The notes beneath the pieces were generated by a model. That model saw only the letters and a program-made list of their open reading frames with translations, ran no database searches and had not been told where the DNA came from. Positions 1 to 8,656 of a DNA stretch of 55,383 bases are shown in pieces. Source of the stretch: an uncultured Phascolarctobacterium sp. (GTDB lineage Bacteria > Bacillota > Negativicutes > Acidaminococcales > Acidaminococcaceae); the NCBI RefSeq assembly GCF_905212365.1, contig NZ_CAJMEH010000006.1, positions 1-55,383 on the forward strand, read 5' to 3'. The position numbers and the translations under genes are program-made. The stretch's first letter is position 1. Each line of letters opens with the position of its first letter.

Positions 1-80
1 TTTTTACTGTCGCCGCCGCAGCCTGTCAGCATCATGGCCATGGTCAGAACCGCCATGAGCACAACTAAAATCTTTTTCAT
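1..80 (-). CDS. N-terminus of a lipoprotein (partial, runs off the window)
   Basis: The minus strand starts with ATG at 78-80 and reads MKKILVVLMAVLTMAMMLTG-C-GGDSK before the edge. This is a type II signal peptide: two lysines, a hydrophobic stretch, then an LTGC lipobox whose Cys would be lipidated. An AGGAGA ribosome binding site precedes the ATG. Many such N-termini belong to solute-binding proteins of ABC or TRAP transporters, but too little is present to name the product. The BNR protein gene lies just upstream on the same strand (29 nt away), so the two may be co-transcribed. Confidence 0.7.
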   Translation of the reverse strand, partial: MKKILVVLMAVLTMAMMLTGCGGDSK

Positions 81-109
81 CGTGAACATCTCCTCTTTTT
101 ATATAATTT

Positions 110-1117
110 TTATAAATTAACGCTGTCGAGCTGGACGCAGGCAATATTCTGCCGCTTCCAGGTATAGGTAATATAAAGCGTATCGCCCTGAGCGATAATC
201 GCCGGGTAGGAAAATTCCGCAGGCTCCGTTTCTAAATTCAGAACCCTGCGCCAGCTGCCGCCGTCGTCGTCCGACTTGAACAAGCTCAGGGGAGAACGCA
301 GACCCCAGTTGGCTGCCACAGGATTGCAGACCAAGAACAAGACGCCGCGCTCCGTGCGCACTAAATCCAGGCCGCTGTTATTATTGGGCAGCTCCGTGGC
401 GTAAGCTTCGCTCCAGGTTTCTCCGCCGTCGCTGCTATCGCTGCGGTAAATAAGGCCCTCGCTGCTGCGCAACAGCATATGCACGCTGCCGTCGCCGCTC
501 TGCCACAGGCTGGGCTGAATCACGCCGCGGCCGTAAAAGGATTGCTGGCTGACGGCAATATCGCTTTCCGATGTTTTTTCTCCCTGACAGTAGTGCAGAT
601 TTTTGATAGCTACTGCAGAGGATTTACGCCAGGTTCTGCCGTCGTCGTCGCTGATATCGGCAAAGGCCTGCCACAGCCCCTGCTCCGTCGACGCTCCTGC
701 CAAAACCCGTCCATTGGCTAAACGCACCGGCTTATTGCGCACCGGCCCGCGCCCGCCGCCGCGATCTCCCGGCACCAGCTCCACCGGCTCGTTCCATGTA
801 CGCCCGCCATCATCAGATAGCATGGTCAGCGTCTGCCAGGAGGCAATTTTTTGCCCTTGCTTGTAAAAGAGCTGCAGCGTACCGTCCCGCCTGCCAAACA
901 GCACTGGGTTCCAGTTAGCCGCCGCCCCATCCGCCAGCTTTACAGGGCTGCACCAGCCCGCTTCGCCGCGCCTGCTGGCATAAATCGCAACATCCGGCTC
1001 ACCCTCATGGCTGCCGCCGAACCAGCAGCACAGCAGCTGTCCGTCCGGCAAAGCAGCTATGGTCGACGCATGGCAAAAATCAGTGGGCAGCTGCGCCATA
1101 ATCAATTCCTTACGCAT
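110..1117 (-). CDS. BNR/Asp-box sialidase-family protein
   Basis: The 335-residue protein has the repeat pattern of a six-bladed sialidase-fold beta-propeller. Asp-box motifs (S-x-D-x-G-x-T-W) are visible as SDDGGRTW, SDDDGRTW, SSDGGETW and SDDDGGSW. An N-terminal segment, HASTIAALPDGQLLCCWFGG, is typical of the BNR_2 subgroup. There is no signal peptide, so a cytoplasmic role is likely. The classical FRIP motif of exo-sialidases is not obvious, and the substrate may be another glycan. The ATG at 1117 follows an AAGGTG site at good spacing. The gene precedes a truncated lipoprotein gene on the same strand, so the pair may handle an imported sugar. Family membership is fairly sure; the activity is not. 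Confidence 0.7.
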   Translation of the reverse strand: MRKELIMAQLPTDFCHASTIAALPDGQLLCCWFGGSHEGEPDVAIYASRRGEAGWCSPVKLADGAAANWNPVLFGRRDGTLQLFYKQGQKIASWQTLTMLSDDGGRTWNEPVELVPGDRGGGRGPVRNKPVRLANGRVLAGASTEQGLWQAFADISDDDGRTWRKSSAVAIKNLHYCQGEKTSESDIAVSQQSFYGRGVIQPSLWQSGDGSVHMLLRSSEGLIYRSDSSDGGETWSEAYATELPNNNSGLDLVRTERGVLFLVCNPVAANWGLRSPLSLFKSDDDGGSWRRVLNLETEPAEFSYPAIIAQGDTLYITYTWKRQNIACVQLDSVNL

Positions 1118-1261
1118 TAGTATACACCTTCAAGAATTTGTAAAATTCCAATAACACAAATATTGTACCATATATTTTATAAAGCGTAAACTGCTTTATT
1201 CACATTTTTGCCAAAAGCACAGCTATGCTGCTATAACAGTAATAACAGGCGCACTGCAAAA

Positions 1262-1289
1262 CAGCTCCCTGCCTCAAGTCAGGGAGCTG
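1262..1289 (-). terminator. Probable intrinsic terminator of the ABC operon
   Basis: The arms CAGCTCCCTG and CAGGGAGCTG pair around an 8-nt loop. Read on the minus strand, the hairpin follows the stop of the small gene at 1315-1674 and is trailed by a short GTTTTGC stretch. The T-run is weak, so termination may be partial. Confidence 0.5.
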
Positions 1290-1314
1290 CATGCAATATA
1301 AAATTTTCAGCGAA

Positions 1315-1674
1315 TCAATATGCGTCCATACCGTTGCGGCCGCCGCCAACAATGCGCACATTATCCACGCCAAAGGCCGCTTTGATGGCCGGCAGCCATT
1401 TAGCAGTCAGCGCCGTGCGCACCTTTTCGTCGCCCGTCAGCATCAGCAAAGCGTTGTCGCCCAGATTAACATTTTCCAAGCTGTTGATAAGGCGATTGAA
1501 CTCGTCGCTGCCCATGACCTCCTTTAAAGCCTTCAGCCCGGCCAGCAGCTGCGGCTTTTCCTTTGCCGCCCGTTCCTCCAAAGCTTCAAAGGCCACCTGC
1601 ACCAGCTTTCCGTTTACTGCGCCGACAAAGCTTTCCTCTAATTTACCGCTCATGCCCAAAAAATCCTCTGCCAT
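1315..1674 (-). CDS. Small conserved-looking protein of unknown function
   Basis: This is a 119-residue, soluble, mostly helical protein with no signal peptide. I do not recognise the family. Its C-terminal half (VRTALTAKWLPAIKAAFG, then VRIVGGG) has a faint resemblance to the helix-strand end of DnaA N-terminal-type domains, which is a weak hint only. It begins 13 nt after the stop of the ABC exporter gene, with an AAGGAGG site before the ATG at 1674. It is therefore the last cistron of the operon, ahead of the hairpin at 1262-1289. It is translated in the same codon style as its neighbours, so it is likely a real gene. Confidence 0.6.
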   Translation of the reverse strand: MAEDFLGMSGKLEESFVGAVNGKLVQVAFEALEERAAKEKPQLLAGLKALKEVMGSDEFNRLINSLENVNLGDNALLMLTGDEKVRTALTAKWLPAIKAAFGVDNVRIVGGGRNGMDAY

Positions 1675-1687
1675 AATAAAAACCTCC

Positions 1688-3397
1688 TTACTCGCTTAAC
1701 TCATAAAGCCTTTTATATATGCCCTGCGTCGGCAGGAGCTGTTGATGAGTTCCTATCTCGGCAATTTCGCCGTTGTGCAGCACCACAATTCTGTCGGCGT
1801 TGATAATCGTCGATAAACGGTGCGCAATTATCAGTGTCGTTCTATTAGCTGCCAGCTTATCCAAAGCCTGCTGCACCTGCTTTTCCGTTTTCGTATCCAG
1901 CGCCGAGGTAGCCTCGTCGAAAACCATCACCGGCGGATTCTTCAAAAAAGCGCGGGCAATGGCAATACGCTGCTTTTGCCCGCCGCTCAGCTTGACGCCG
2001 CGCTCTCCTACTTTGGTTGCGTACCCGTCCGGCAGTTGGGCGATAAAATAGTCCGCAGCTGCCAGGCGAGCCGCTTCCGCAATTTCCTCCGCCGAGGCCT
2101 GCGCTCTGCCGTAAGCAATATTAGAGCTTACGGAATCAGAAAAGAGAAAAACGTCCTGCTGTACCAAGCCCACATGATTGCGCAAAAATGCCTGACTATA
2201 ACGGTTGATATCCACGCCGTCCAGCAAAATGCGCCCCTGCTGCGGCTCGTAGAAGCGCAGCAGCAGATTAGTCAGCGTAGTTTTGCCTGCTCCCGTAGCG
2301 CCTACAAAAGCTATCTTTTCACCCGGCGCAATATCCAGCGAGAAATTTTTCAGCACCGGTTTATCGCCAAGATAGCCAAAGGTGACGTTTTCAAAGGTAA
2401 TATGGCCTGCAATTTGCGCCTCCGTCACCGCATCAGCCGAGTCTTCTATTTCCGCAGGCGCAGCCATCAGCTCGTTAAAACGATGAAATCCCGCCATACC
2501 GCGCTGATACATTTCCGTAAAGACCATCAGTCGCAGAATAGGCTTCATAAATAAATTGACGTAGAGGAAGAACGCGACAAAATCGCTGAAGGGCAGCCTT
2601 CCCATGGTAATCAGCACACCGCCGCAGACCAGAACCGCCAGATTAGTAAAATTGGTAAAAAAATTTACGATGCCGGAAAAGTAGGACAGTATACCGAAGG
2701 ACTGCCGCCGCACGGCAAACAGCTCGTCGCTTTTCTCCATAAAGCGGTTCAGCTCCCGCTCCTCGTTGGCGAAGGCCTTTACCAGACGAATGCCGCTTAA
2801 AGCCTCCTCCGCCTGAGCCGACACCTCGCCCGACTTTTCACGGCTGCGGCGAAAGGCAGCCTTCATTTTTCTATTAATGTAAACCGTATGCACAGTTTTC
2901 AGCAGCAGCAAAAGGCTGATAACTGCGCCCAGCTGCGGATTCATATACAGCATCATGGCGATAGTGCCCACCATACTGATGCTGCACACCAGCAAATCGT
3001 TGGGCCCGCGAAAGGTAAGCTCGCTGATTTCCACAATATCGCTGGTCAAACGGCTCAAAAGCTGCCCCGTTCTGGCGTTATCGAAAAAGCGGAAGGACAT
3101 GGACTCGATATGACGAAACAGGTCGCGGCGCATATCGTTTTCAATGCCCGCGCTCATCACATGTCCATAATAATTGATGCCGAAAAGTAAAGCGAAATTG
3201 ACAAGATAAAGCGCTAAAAGCGCAGCAGCCCAATAAAGCATACCCTCTAAATCACGCTGCGGTATTTCATTATCCAGTAAACGGCGCACCAGCACAGGAA
3301 ACAGCAAATCCAAAGCCGCCGCCAGGCAGGAGCCAAGCATGACGCCGATAAGCAGGCATTTATAGGGCTTGTAATAATGCAGATATTTATTGAGCAT
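1688..3397 (-). CDS. ABC exporter, fused membrane and ATPase domains (MsbA/YheI type)
   Basis: The 569-residue half-transporter has an N-terminal six-helix ABC transmembrane domain (about residues 1-320) followed by an ATPase domain. The Walker A is GATGAGKTT, the signature is LSGGQKQR, the Walker B is VMVFDEATSALD and the H-loop is AHRLST. Proteins of this kind act as homodimers and export lipids, drugs or peptides. The substrate cannot be told from sequence; in a diderm Firmicute an MsbA-like lipid flippase is one possibility. The start overlaps the stop of the beta-propeller gene by 11 nt, which suggests translational coupling and a shared operon with the ECF-like genes upstream. Confidence 0.85.
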   Translation of the reverse strand: MLNKYLHYYKPYKCLLIGVMLGSCLAAALDLLFPVLVRRLLDNEIPQRDLEGMLYWAAALLALYLVNFALLFGINYYGHVMSAGIENDMRRDLFRHIESMSFRFFDNARTGQLLSRLTSDIVEISELTFRGPNDLLVCSISMVGTIAMMLYMNPQLGAVISLLLLLKTVHTVYINRKMKAAFRRSREKSGEVSAQAEEALSGIRLVKAFANEERELNRFMEKSDELFAVRRQSFGILSYFSGIVNFFTNFTNLAVLVCGGVLITMGRLPFSDFVAFFLYVNLFMKPILRLMVFTEMYQRGMAGFHRFNELMAAPAEIEDSADAVTEAQIAGHITFENVTFGYLGDKPVLKNFSLDIAPGEKIAFVGATGAGKTTLTNLLLRFYEPQQGRILLDGVDINRYSQAFLRNHVGLVQQDVFLFSDSVSSNIAYGRAQASAEEIAEAARLAAADYFIAQLPDGYATKVGERGVKLSGGQKQRIAIARAFLKNPPVMVFDEATSALDTKTEKQVQQALDKLAANRTTLIIAHRLSTIINADRIVVLHNGEIAEIGTHQQLLPTQGIYKRLYELSE

Positions 3398-4808
3398 GGC
3401 CTGTCCCTTCCTCGCCTTTATTATCCCAGAGATGCAGCCGGTAAGCGCCGATAATTTTGCCCTCCGGCGTTACTGCCGGAGCCTCAACGCCCGCCACCTG
3501 CCTGCCGTCGCCGCTGATAGCTATTGCCTGCAAGGGTCCTTCCGTACCGAAGAAATTATACCTGCTGCCGTTTTCCAGGTTTACTACCAAAGCTCCGTGA
3601 GCCTTGTAATTATGGGTACGCACATTGCGCCCGACAGCGCAAGCCGCAAATTTACCGGCAAAGGCCAGCTCCTCCATGGTGCCGTCGGCCTTATATTGGT
3701 AACGGAAGGAGCCGTCCGTATTAAAAACAAACAGGCTGTTATTGCTGGGATGCTCTACCGGCGTCGGCAGCTGCCAATTTTCCCGGTTAAAGGTATTGAT
3801 TGTAGTAAAGAGAACGCCGTAAGGCGTCACAAAGCCGTCGCGGCCGCTGGCGTTAATCCAGGCGCCGTCCACCTGAGCGGGCCGCGATATAGAGCGCTGC
3901 CACAGAATATTGCCTTCGGCGTCAAACAAAAAGCCGCGCCCATCGCTGCAGGAGGCAGCCAGATAACGCCCGTCGCCGCTGAAATTGGGACTGCCGCGCA
4001 TAACAGTATTATCAAAGGGCGGCACCGGCGGCACAAAGGTAGAATTAAGCAGGCTGCCGCTGCGCTTATCCAAAAAGTACATGGTATCCTTGTAGTTCAT
4101 ATCGCTGCGAAAATCGTAGGCCGAGGTGGAAATAACAACGCGGCCGTTATTATCGTTAACGTCGCACCAGTTTATCCAGCTGTCCATGGGCTCCCGTTCA
4201 GGGAACTGCCACAGCCTTCCGCCATCCCTGCCGACGGCCAGCATACGCCCATTATAGCTGCGGGCGCCATCCTTGCGTATCAAAAAGCGGTACATATTGG
4301 CGTAAACATTATCATCTTTATCCACTACAATATGAACAACCGAAGGATACGAGCGCTGCGAAGCGTCAGTACCGACAAAATCAGAGGCCTTATACTGCCA
4401 CAAAATATCGCCGGTGTGCGTGTTGACGGCGTACAGCCTACCCTCCGGGCTCTGCTCGCCTACAAAGGCCACGCTGCCGTCCCGCGTAAGACACAGGGAA
4501 ATAAGCTTGCCGATGCCCAGATTGCGTTTCCACAGCTGGCGACCGTCCGTATCGAACAAAAAGAGCTCGCCCCGCTCCGTACCAACCAGCCAGCCCGGCT
4601 CCGCGGCAGCATACCGCACCACGGCTTTGGTAAAGCCCATGCGGTCGTAATTCTGCGTGGGAATATCGCCTAAATACACGCTGACGCCGCTCTGCCCGCC
4701 GCCGGTTTGAAATTGATTCCAGGGCGTGCGGCTGCCTGTTATCCAATATAAGGCGCACCAGGATAAAATTAAAATAAGAATGGCTGCATAGCCTTTAAGC
4801 TTACTCAT
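3387..4808 (-). CDS. Membrane-anchored PQQ-like beta-propeller protein
   Basis: I place the start at the ATG at 4808 because it forms an ATGA overlap with the EcfT stop codon. A longer TTG start at 4826 is open but has no ribosome binding site. The protein (473 residues) has one N-terminal transmembrane segment (YAAILILILSWCALYWITG) and an extracytoplasmic region. That region carries repeated blades such as LFLFDTDGRQLWKRN, LYAVNTHTGDILWQY and LAVGRDGGRLWQFP, the W-docking pattern of PQQ/BamB-like propellers. No PQQ-enzyme catalytic residues are evident, so it is probably a binding or scaffold protein. Its tight placement between an ECF permease gene and an ABC exporter gene hints that it serves one of them, for example by presenting a ligand. 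That role is inference. Confidence 0.7.
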   Translation of the reverse strand: MSKLKGYAAILILILSWCALYWITGSRTPWNQFQTGGGQSGVSVYLGDIPTQNYDRMGFTKAVVRYAAAEPGWLVGTERGELFLFDTDGRQLWKRNLGIGKLISLCLTRDGSVAFVGEQSPEGRLYAVNTHTGDILWQYKASDFVGTDASQRSYPSVVHIVVDKDDNVYANMYRFLIRKDGARSYNGRMLAVGRDGGRLWQFPEREPMDSWINWCDVNDNNGRVVISTSAYDFRSDMNYKDTMYFLDKRSGSLLNSTFVPPVPPFDNTVMRGSPNFSGDGRYLAASCSDGRGFLFDAEGNILWQRSISRPAQVDGAWINASGRDGFVTPYGVLFTTINTFNRENWQLPTPVEHPSNNSLFVFNTDGSFRYQYKADGTMEELAFAGKFAACAVGRNVRTHNYKAHGALVVNLENGSRYNFFGTEGPLQAIAISGDGRQVAGVEAPAVTPEGKIIGAYRLHLWDNKGEEGTGHAQ

Positions 4809-5680
4809 AGGTATAAAATAGTCCAATCATAAATTTTACGGAAAACGCCAAAATAAAAGCCCTGCTCGCTCAAAAGATAGAGCACCTTACTGCCTGCCAC
4901 CGCCGCAGTCAAAAGCAGCAGGCAGCAGCAGCCGAGCTTTTCACGCCAGCGCCATACGTCGCCCTGCCTGGCGGCTCCCGCCAGGAAAAATCCCCTGCTT
5001 ACTACGGATAGAGCCAGCGTCTGCGCCCGCCGCAGGCAGCGGGCCAGCAAGGGCTTAGCGATATAGGGCAAATGCCGCAGCACCGCCGTGCGTCCGCTTT
5101 GACTATCGCTGCGCAATTGCAGCGCCGTAATTACCTCGCCCGTTTCTGCGGCCAGCACTGGCAAAAAGCGGATAGCTGTCACCAGCATAAACGCCAGCTG
5201 CGGCGACAAGCGCCATGCCAGCAAAGCCTTTAGCAGCTGCCGTGGGTCGCTGGTCCAGCACACCAGCAGCCCCAAGGTCAGCATGCTGGCAGAGCGCAGT
5301 CCCTGCACCGCGCCGTACAAAATACCCTCGCGGTAAATATACAAACCGCCCGTAAGCTGTCCCAAAAAGGAGCTGTCCGGAGCAATAAGCGTAAACAGCG
5401 GCGTGCGCGGCGTTTGGGCAAAAAACAACGCTTGACTGAACATGGAGCCCCACAGCCCTAAAAGCAGCAGCACCGCCAGCACCTTCCATTTATAGACGGA
5501 CGTTCCCGCCGCCAAATGCAGCAGCAAGGTAATAGTGAATAAGCCGAACAACGTCCGCGGATTATCCACCGTAATCGTCAAAATAGCGAAAAGGAACAAG
5601 GCTGCCAGCTTAGTGCGCCCGTTAAGCCGCTGGGCCCAGCCGTTGGCGTCAGTTCCCTCCCACAGCTGTCTTACGGACAT
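4805..5680 (-). CDS. ecfT: ECF transporter transmembrane subunit (EcfT/CbiQ family)
   Basis: The 291-residue integral membrane protein carries the EcfT hallmark in its C-terminal half: a cytoplasmic coupling segment rich in Ala-Arg pairs (ARCLRRAQTLALSVVSRGF). Hydrophobic helices lie on either side. EcfT proteins link two ATPases to a substrate-binding S component that takes up vitamins or metals. The ATG at 5680 has a strong GGAGGTG site, and the gene overlaps the preceding ATPase gene by 32 nt. No S component is present in the window. In YkoEDC-type operons it usually sits next to the ATPase, so its absence here fits the idea that DNA was lost upstream (see the hybrid ATPase). The substrate is unknown. 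Confidence 0.85.
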   Translation of the reverse strand: MSVRQLWEGTDANGWAQRLNGRTKLAALFLFAILTITVDNPRTLFGLFTITLLLHLAAGTSVYKWKVLAVLLLLGLWGSMFSQALFFAQTPRTPLFTLIAPDSSFLGQLTGGLYIYREGILYGAVQGLRSASMLTLGLLVCWTSDPRQLLKALLAWRLSPQLAFMLVTAIRFLPVLAAETGEVITALQLRSDSQSGRTAVLRHLPYIAKPLLARCLRRAQTLALSVVSRGFFLAGAARQGDVWRWREKLGCCCLLLLTAAVAGSKVLYLLSEQGFYFGVFRKIYDWTILYL

Positions 5681-7310
5681 AACGCAGCACCTCCTTAACC
5701 GTAACGCAGGGCGGCAGCTTGAGACTACTGCAAATAGCCAGCAGCGGCGAGGGAGTCAGCCCGCCCTCCTGCAAAAGCCGCTCGTCGCTTAAAACGCTGT
5801 TTGCGTCAGAATCGGCTATAAGCTGTCCCTGACGCAGTACCAGCGCCCTGTCGGCCACCTCTGCGGCCAGCTCCACATCGTGGGTACAGAGCAGCGCGCA
5901 GCCGCCGTTATTTTTACAATCCAGCAAAAGCTGCTTAATTTCGCCCAGGCTTTGCTCATCCTGACCGGTAGTAGGCTCGTCTAATAGCAGCAGCGCAGGC
6001 CGTTTAGCCAGCATAGCGCCCAGCACGACGCGCAGGCGCTGACCCTTGCTCAGGGCTAACGGGAAATCATCGGCGTATTCAGCCAGATTCAGCTTTTGCA
6101 GCATCGTCTCCAGGGCGGCTGGCGACAGCGTTTTGTTTTTCCAGCATAATTCCTCCCGCACAGTGTCGGCCAGCAGCATCAAATCCGGCTCCTGCCGCAA
6201 ATAGCCCACCTGCCCCAAAGCCTTCTTAATATTCTGCCCTTTAAGCATAATGCCGCCGCGTTGAGTCACGGTCAAGCCTCCCAAAAGATTCAGCAGCGTG
6301 CTTTTTCCCGCGCCGTTAAAGCCCATCAGCGCGGTTATCTCGCCTTCATGCAGGGCAAAGGAAACGCCGCGAAGCGTATGCTCCTGCGCTCCCGGATAGG
6401 TATAATACACGTCCTGCACCTGTAAAATTTTCTTCCCCACAACGTCAGGCTGCTTCGCCACACAAGCGCTGCGCTCCACAGCGCAGTCGTGTTCAATCAT
6501 TAGCACAATAGCGTCCGCAGATGCCGTCAACCGCGGCAGCTGCAAGGCTCGGCACAGCTTGACGCTCTGCGGCTCGCGCACGCCCACGTCAGTACGGCCG
6601 GTCAAGGCGTACCAGGCTTCGCTGATGGAGCCGTCGTAAATAATCCGGCCCTCACGCATCACGGCCAGCCGCTGAAAATAACGGCACAGCTCGTTGACGC
6701 GATGCTCGATCATTAAAATAGCGATGCCTTCCTCACGGTTAAGGCGCGTCAAAAGCTGCATAAAGCTCTGCACGCCCTGCGGATTCATTTGGCTTACGGG
6801 CTCGTCTAAAATCAAAAGCCGCGGCTTGGTTATTAATATAGAAGCCAGGGCCAAACGCTGCCGCTGGCCGCCGCTCATTTCCATAGGCTTATGCTCCAAA
6901 CGGTCGCCCAGGCCCACGGCCTCCAAAGCCTTTTTGGCGCGCTCCATGCGCTCCTCCTCCTCCACGCCCGCGTAAATCAGGGGCAGAGCCACATTCGCCT
7001 GAGCCGTCAGCTTGGCCAGCAGATTAAAGTTCTGGAAAACAAAGCCTATTTTAGCGTTGCGTGTATGTGCCAGCTCGTCGTCGTTATAACCGGCAATCTC
7101 CTTGCCGTCCAAATAATACTCTCCGCTGGTAGGCCGGTCAAGACAGCCTAAAATATTCATCATGGTAGACTTGCCGCTGCCCGACGGCCCCATAATGGAA
7201 GTAAACTCGCCAAAGCCAATTTCCACGTTGACATGGTCCAAAGCATGAACGATACTGTCGCCCATCACATAGGTTTTCATTATATCCTTTAATTGGATAA
7301 CAGTAGCCAT
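5649..7310 (-). CDS. Double ABC ATPase, apparent MacB/EcfA hybrid
   Basis: The 553-residue protein has two ATPase domains. Domain 1 has Walker A GPSGSGKST and signature MSGGQRQR (about residues 145-152); domain 2 has Walker A GFNGAGKST and Walker B LLLLDEPTTGQD. From its start to the signature, domain 1 reads like a MacB/LolD ATPase: TYVMGDSIVHALDHV, MMNILGCLDRPTSG, IGFVFQNFNLL. From the signature onward it reads like the first half of a duplicated EcfA (LALASILITKPRLLILDEP, then a MIEHR switch). Domain 2 is EcfA-like but has a weak signature, LSKGQRLR. The gene follows a MacA-like adaptor gene, yet no MacB permease exists in the window, and an EcfT gene follows. I read this as a recombination or assembly join at the conserved signature codons. 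Function as an ECF energiser is possible but uncertain. Confidence 0.75.
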   Translation of the reverse strand: MATVIQLKDIMKTYVMGDSIVHALDHVNVEIGFGEFTSIMGPSGSGKSTMMNILGCLDRPTSGEYYLDGKEIAGYNDDELAHTRNAKIGFVFQNFNLLAKLTAQANVALPLIYAGVEEEERMERAKKALEAVGLGDRLEHKPMEMSGGQRQRLALASILITKPRLLILDEPVSQMNPQGVQSFMQLLTRLNREEGIAILMIEHRVNELCRYFQRLAVMREGRIIYDGSISEAWYALTGRTDVGVREPQSVKLCRALQLPRLTASADAIVLMIEHDCAVERSACVAKQPDVVGKKILQVQDVYYTYPGAQEHTLRGVSFALHEGEITALMGFNGAGKSTLLNLLGGLTVTQRGGIMLKGQNIKKALGQVGYLRQEPDLMLLADTVREELCWKNKTLSPAALETMLQKLNLAEYADDFPLALSKGQRLRVVLGAMLAKRPALLLLDEPTTGQDEQSLGEIKQLLLDCKNNGGCALLCTHDVELAAEVADRALVLRQGQLIADSDANSVLSDERLLQEGGLTPSPLLAICSSLKLPPCVTVKEVLRYVRKTAVGGN

Positions 7311-7326
7311 TACAGTCGCCTCCTTA

Positions 7327-8394
7327 TTACATGGGAGGACCCATTCTGGTATTAGTCTGCTTTGCTACGGCCTTCTTCACCAGCAAGCGCTCGCCTGGCT
7401 GCAAATCTGCGCCGGAAATAACGATGCTGCTGTCGTTGCTCAGGCCCACGGTAACGTCAACGTCGCGGCTTTCCTTGGTCTTTTCATTATATACCTTAAC
7501 ATAACGGCGCTTGCCCTCGCTGTAAACGCAGTTCAGAGGCGCCATCAGCACGTTCTGTTCCTCGGCGATAATGAATTCCGCTCTTGCCGTCATGGTCGGC
7601 AGCAGTTTGCCCTTAGCGTCGTCAACAGTTACATATACCTTATAGTAAATTACATTGTTTTCGGTTTCTGCGCTCTTGGATACTAAACGTACCTTGCCGG
7701 TAAAGGTTTCTTCAGGAAAGGCATCGACAGTAAAGCGCACCTGCTGGCCCACCTTAACCTGGCCGATATCGGACTCGTCCACCATGGTTTCAATCTCCAT
7801 ATTATCCAGCGTAGCAACGGACATAATTACCTGAGGCTCGCTGATACCGGAGCTGATGGTCTGGCCTACGGGCGTAGGCTTGCCGATAACATAACCGCTG
7901 ATAGGCGTAACGATAACCGTATCGCTGACGTCGGAGGCAGCCTTGTCATAATTGCTTTTAGCTACCAGATAATCGGCATAGGCTGTATCGAAGGTAGCCT
8001 GGCTGATAGCGCCTTGGTTTACCAACTGACGGTAACGGTTATAGGTCAGCTCGGCGTCGACCAAACGCGCCTGCATCTGCGCCAAAGTAGCGCGCAAGGA
8101 GGTGTCGTCCAAACGCACCAGCACATCTCCGGCATTAACGTGCTGATTTTCCTTAACCAGCACCTCTACGATACGTCCCGTAATCTTGGAGCTGATATCT
8201 ACATTATCCAGAGCGGACAAAGAACCGGTAGCGGAAATGGTTTCCGTCAAATTCCCCTTTGTCACCTCGCCCAGCTTTACCGAAACGGCGTCAGCCTGAG
8301 AGCTTTGATAATATTGGTAGCCGCCATAGCTGCCTGCCAGCAGAATGGCGCACGCGATAATGACGTACTTATTGTTTTTAATAAATTTCAGCAT
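7327..8394 (-). CDS. MacA-like periplasmic adaptor (HlyD/RND family)
   Basis: I start at the ATG at 8394, which has a GAGGGA site, rather than at the upstream ATG pair. The 355-residue protein has an N-terminal membrane anchor (YVIIACAILLAGSYGGYQYY). Next come a lipoyl-like half (GRIVEVLVKENQHVNAGDVL), a helical hairpin around residues 85-150, a second lipoyl half (VIVTPISGYVIGKPTPVGQTI) and a beta-barrel domain. Adaptors of this type join a MacB permease to an outer-membrane channel in diderms to export macrolides, peptides or lipids. The next gene starts with MacB ATPase sequence but switches to an ECF ATPase, so the partner permease appears lost. A strong promoter lies upstream at 8427-8455. 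Confidence 0.85.
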   Translation of the reverse strand: MLKFIKNNKYVIIACAILLAGSYGGYQYYQSSQADAVSVKLGEVTKGNLTETISATGSLSALDNVDISSKITGRIVEVLVKENQHVNAGDVLVRLDDTSLRATLAQMQARLVDAELTYNRYRQLVNQGAISQATFDTAYADYLVAKSNYDKAASDVSDTVIVTPISGYVIGKPTPVGQTISSGISEPQVIMSVATLDNMEIETMVDESDIGQVKVGQQVRFTVDAFPEETFTGKVRLVSKSAETENNVIYYKVYVTVDDAKGKLLPTMTARAEFIIAEEQNVLMAPLNCVYSEGKRRYVKVYNEKTKESRDVDVTVGLSNDSSIVISGADLQPGERLLVKKAVAKQTNTRMGPPM

Positions 8395-8426
8395 AGCGTA
8401 TCCCTCATTCATCATTTTTTGTATCT

Positions 8427-8455
8427 ATTATATACCTCTCTCTTTTTGAGGTCAA
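8427..8455 (-). promoter_or_regulatory. Sigma-A-type promoter of the macA-ecf-ABC operon
   Basis: On the minus strand there is TTGACC (8450-8455), a 17-nt spacer and TATAAT (8427-8432), about 33 nt upstream of the chosen ATG at 8394. Both boxes are near consensus and the spacing is ideal. It likely drives all six genes down to 1315. Confidence 0.75.
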
Positions 8456-8621
8456 AGTTATCATACCAAAAAGATGTGTTTTTTTTATGACGGTTTAGCG
8501 TCCCGATGACTATTTTTCTTCGCTGACGCTTTCCGCAATTATCAGATTACTCTGCCATTGTACACCTTCCCGTCACAATATACACAAAGCGTTACGTTTT
8601 TCAGCTTAGCAAAAAATTTGC

Positions 8622-8650
8622 TTGACAAATCCGCAACTTGTTGCCATAAT
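8622..8650 (+). promoter_or_regulatory. Promoter of the leu T-box transcript
   Basis: TTGACA (8622-8627), a 17-nt spacer and CATAAT (8645-8650). Initiation near 8657 would give a leader of about 340 nt before leuC. Confidence 0.75.
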
Positions 8651-8656
8651 GTAAAG

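Noticed and set aside
3390..4673. Long plus-strand open frame (over 400 codons) opposite the beta-propeller gene
   Set aside because: It lies fully antisense to a gene with clear blade repeats and coupled overlaps. Its product is low-complexity and matches no family pattern.
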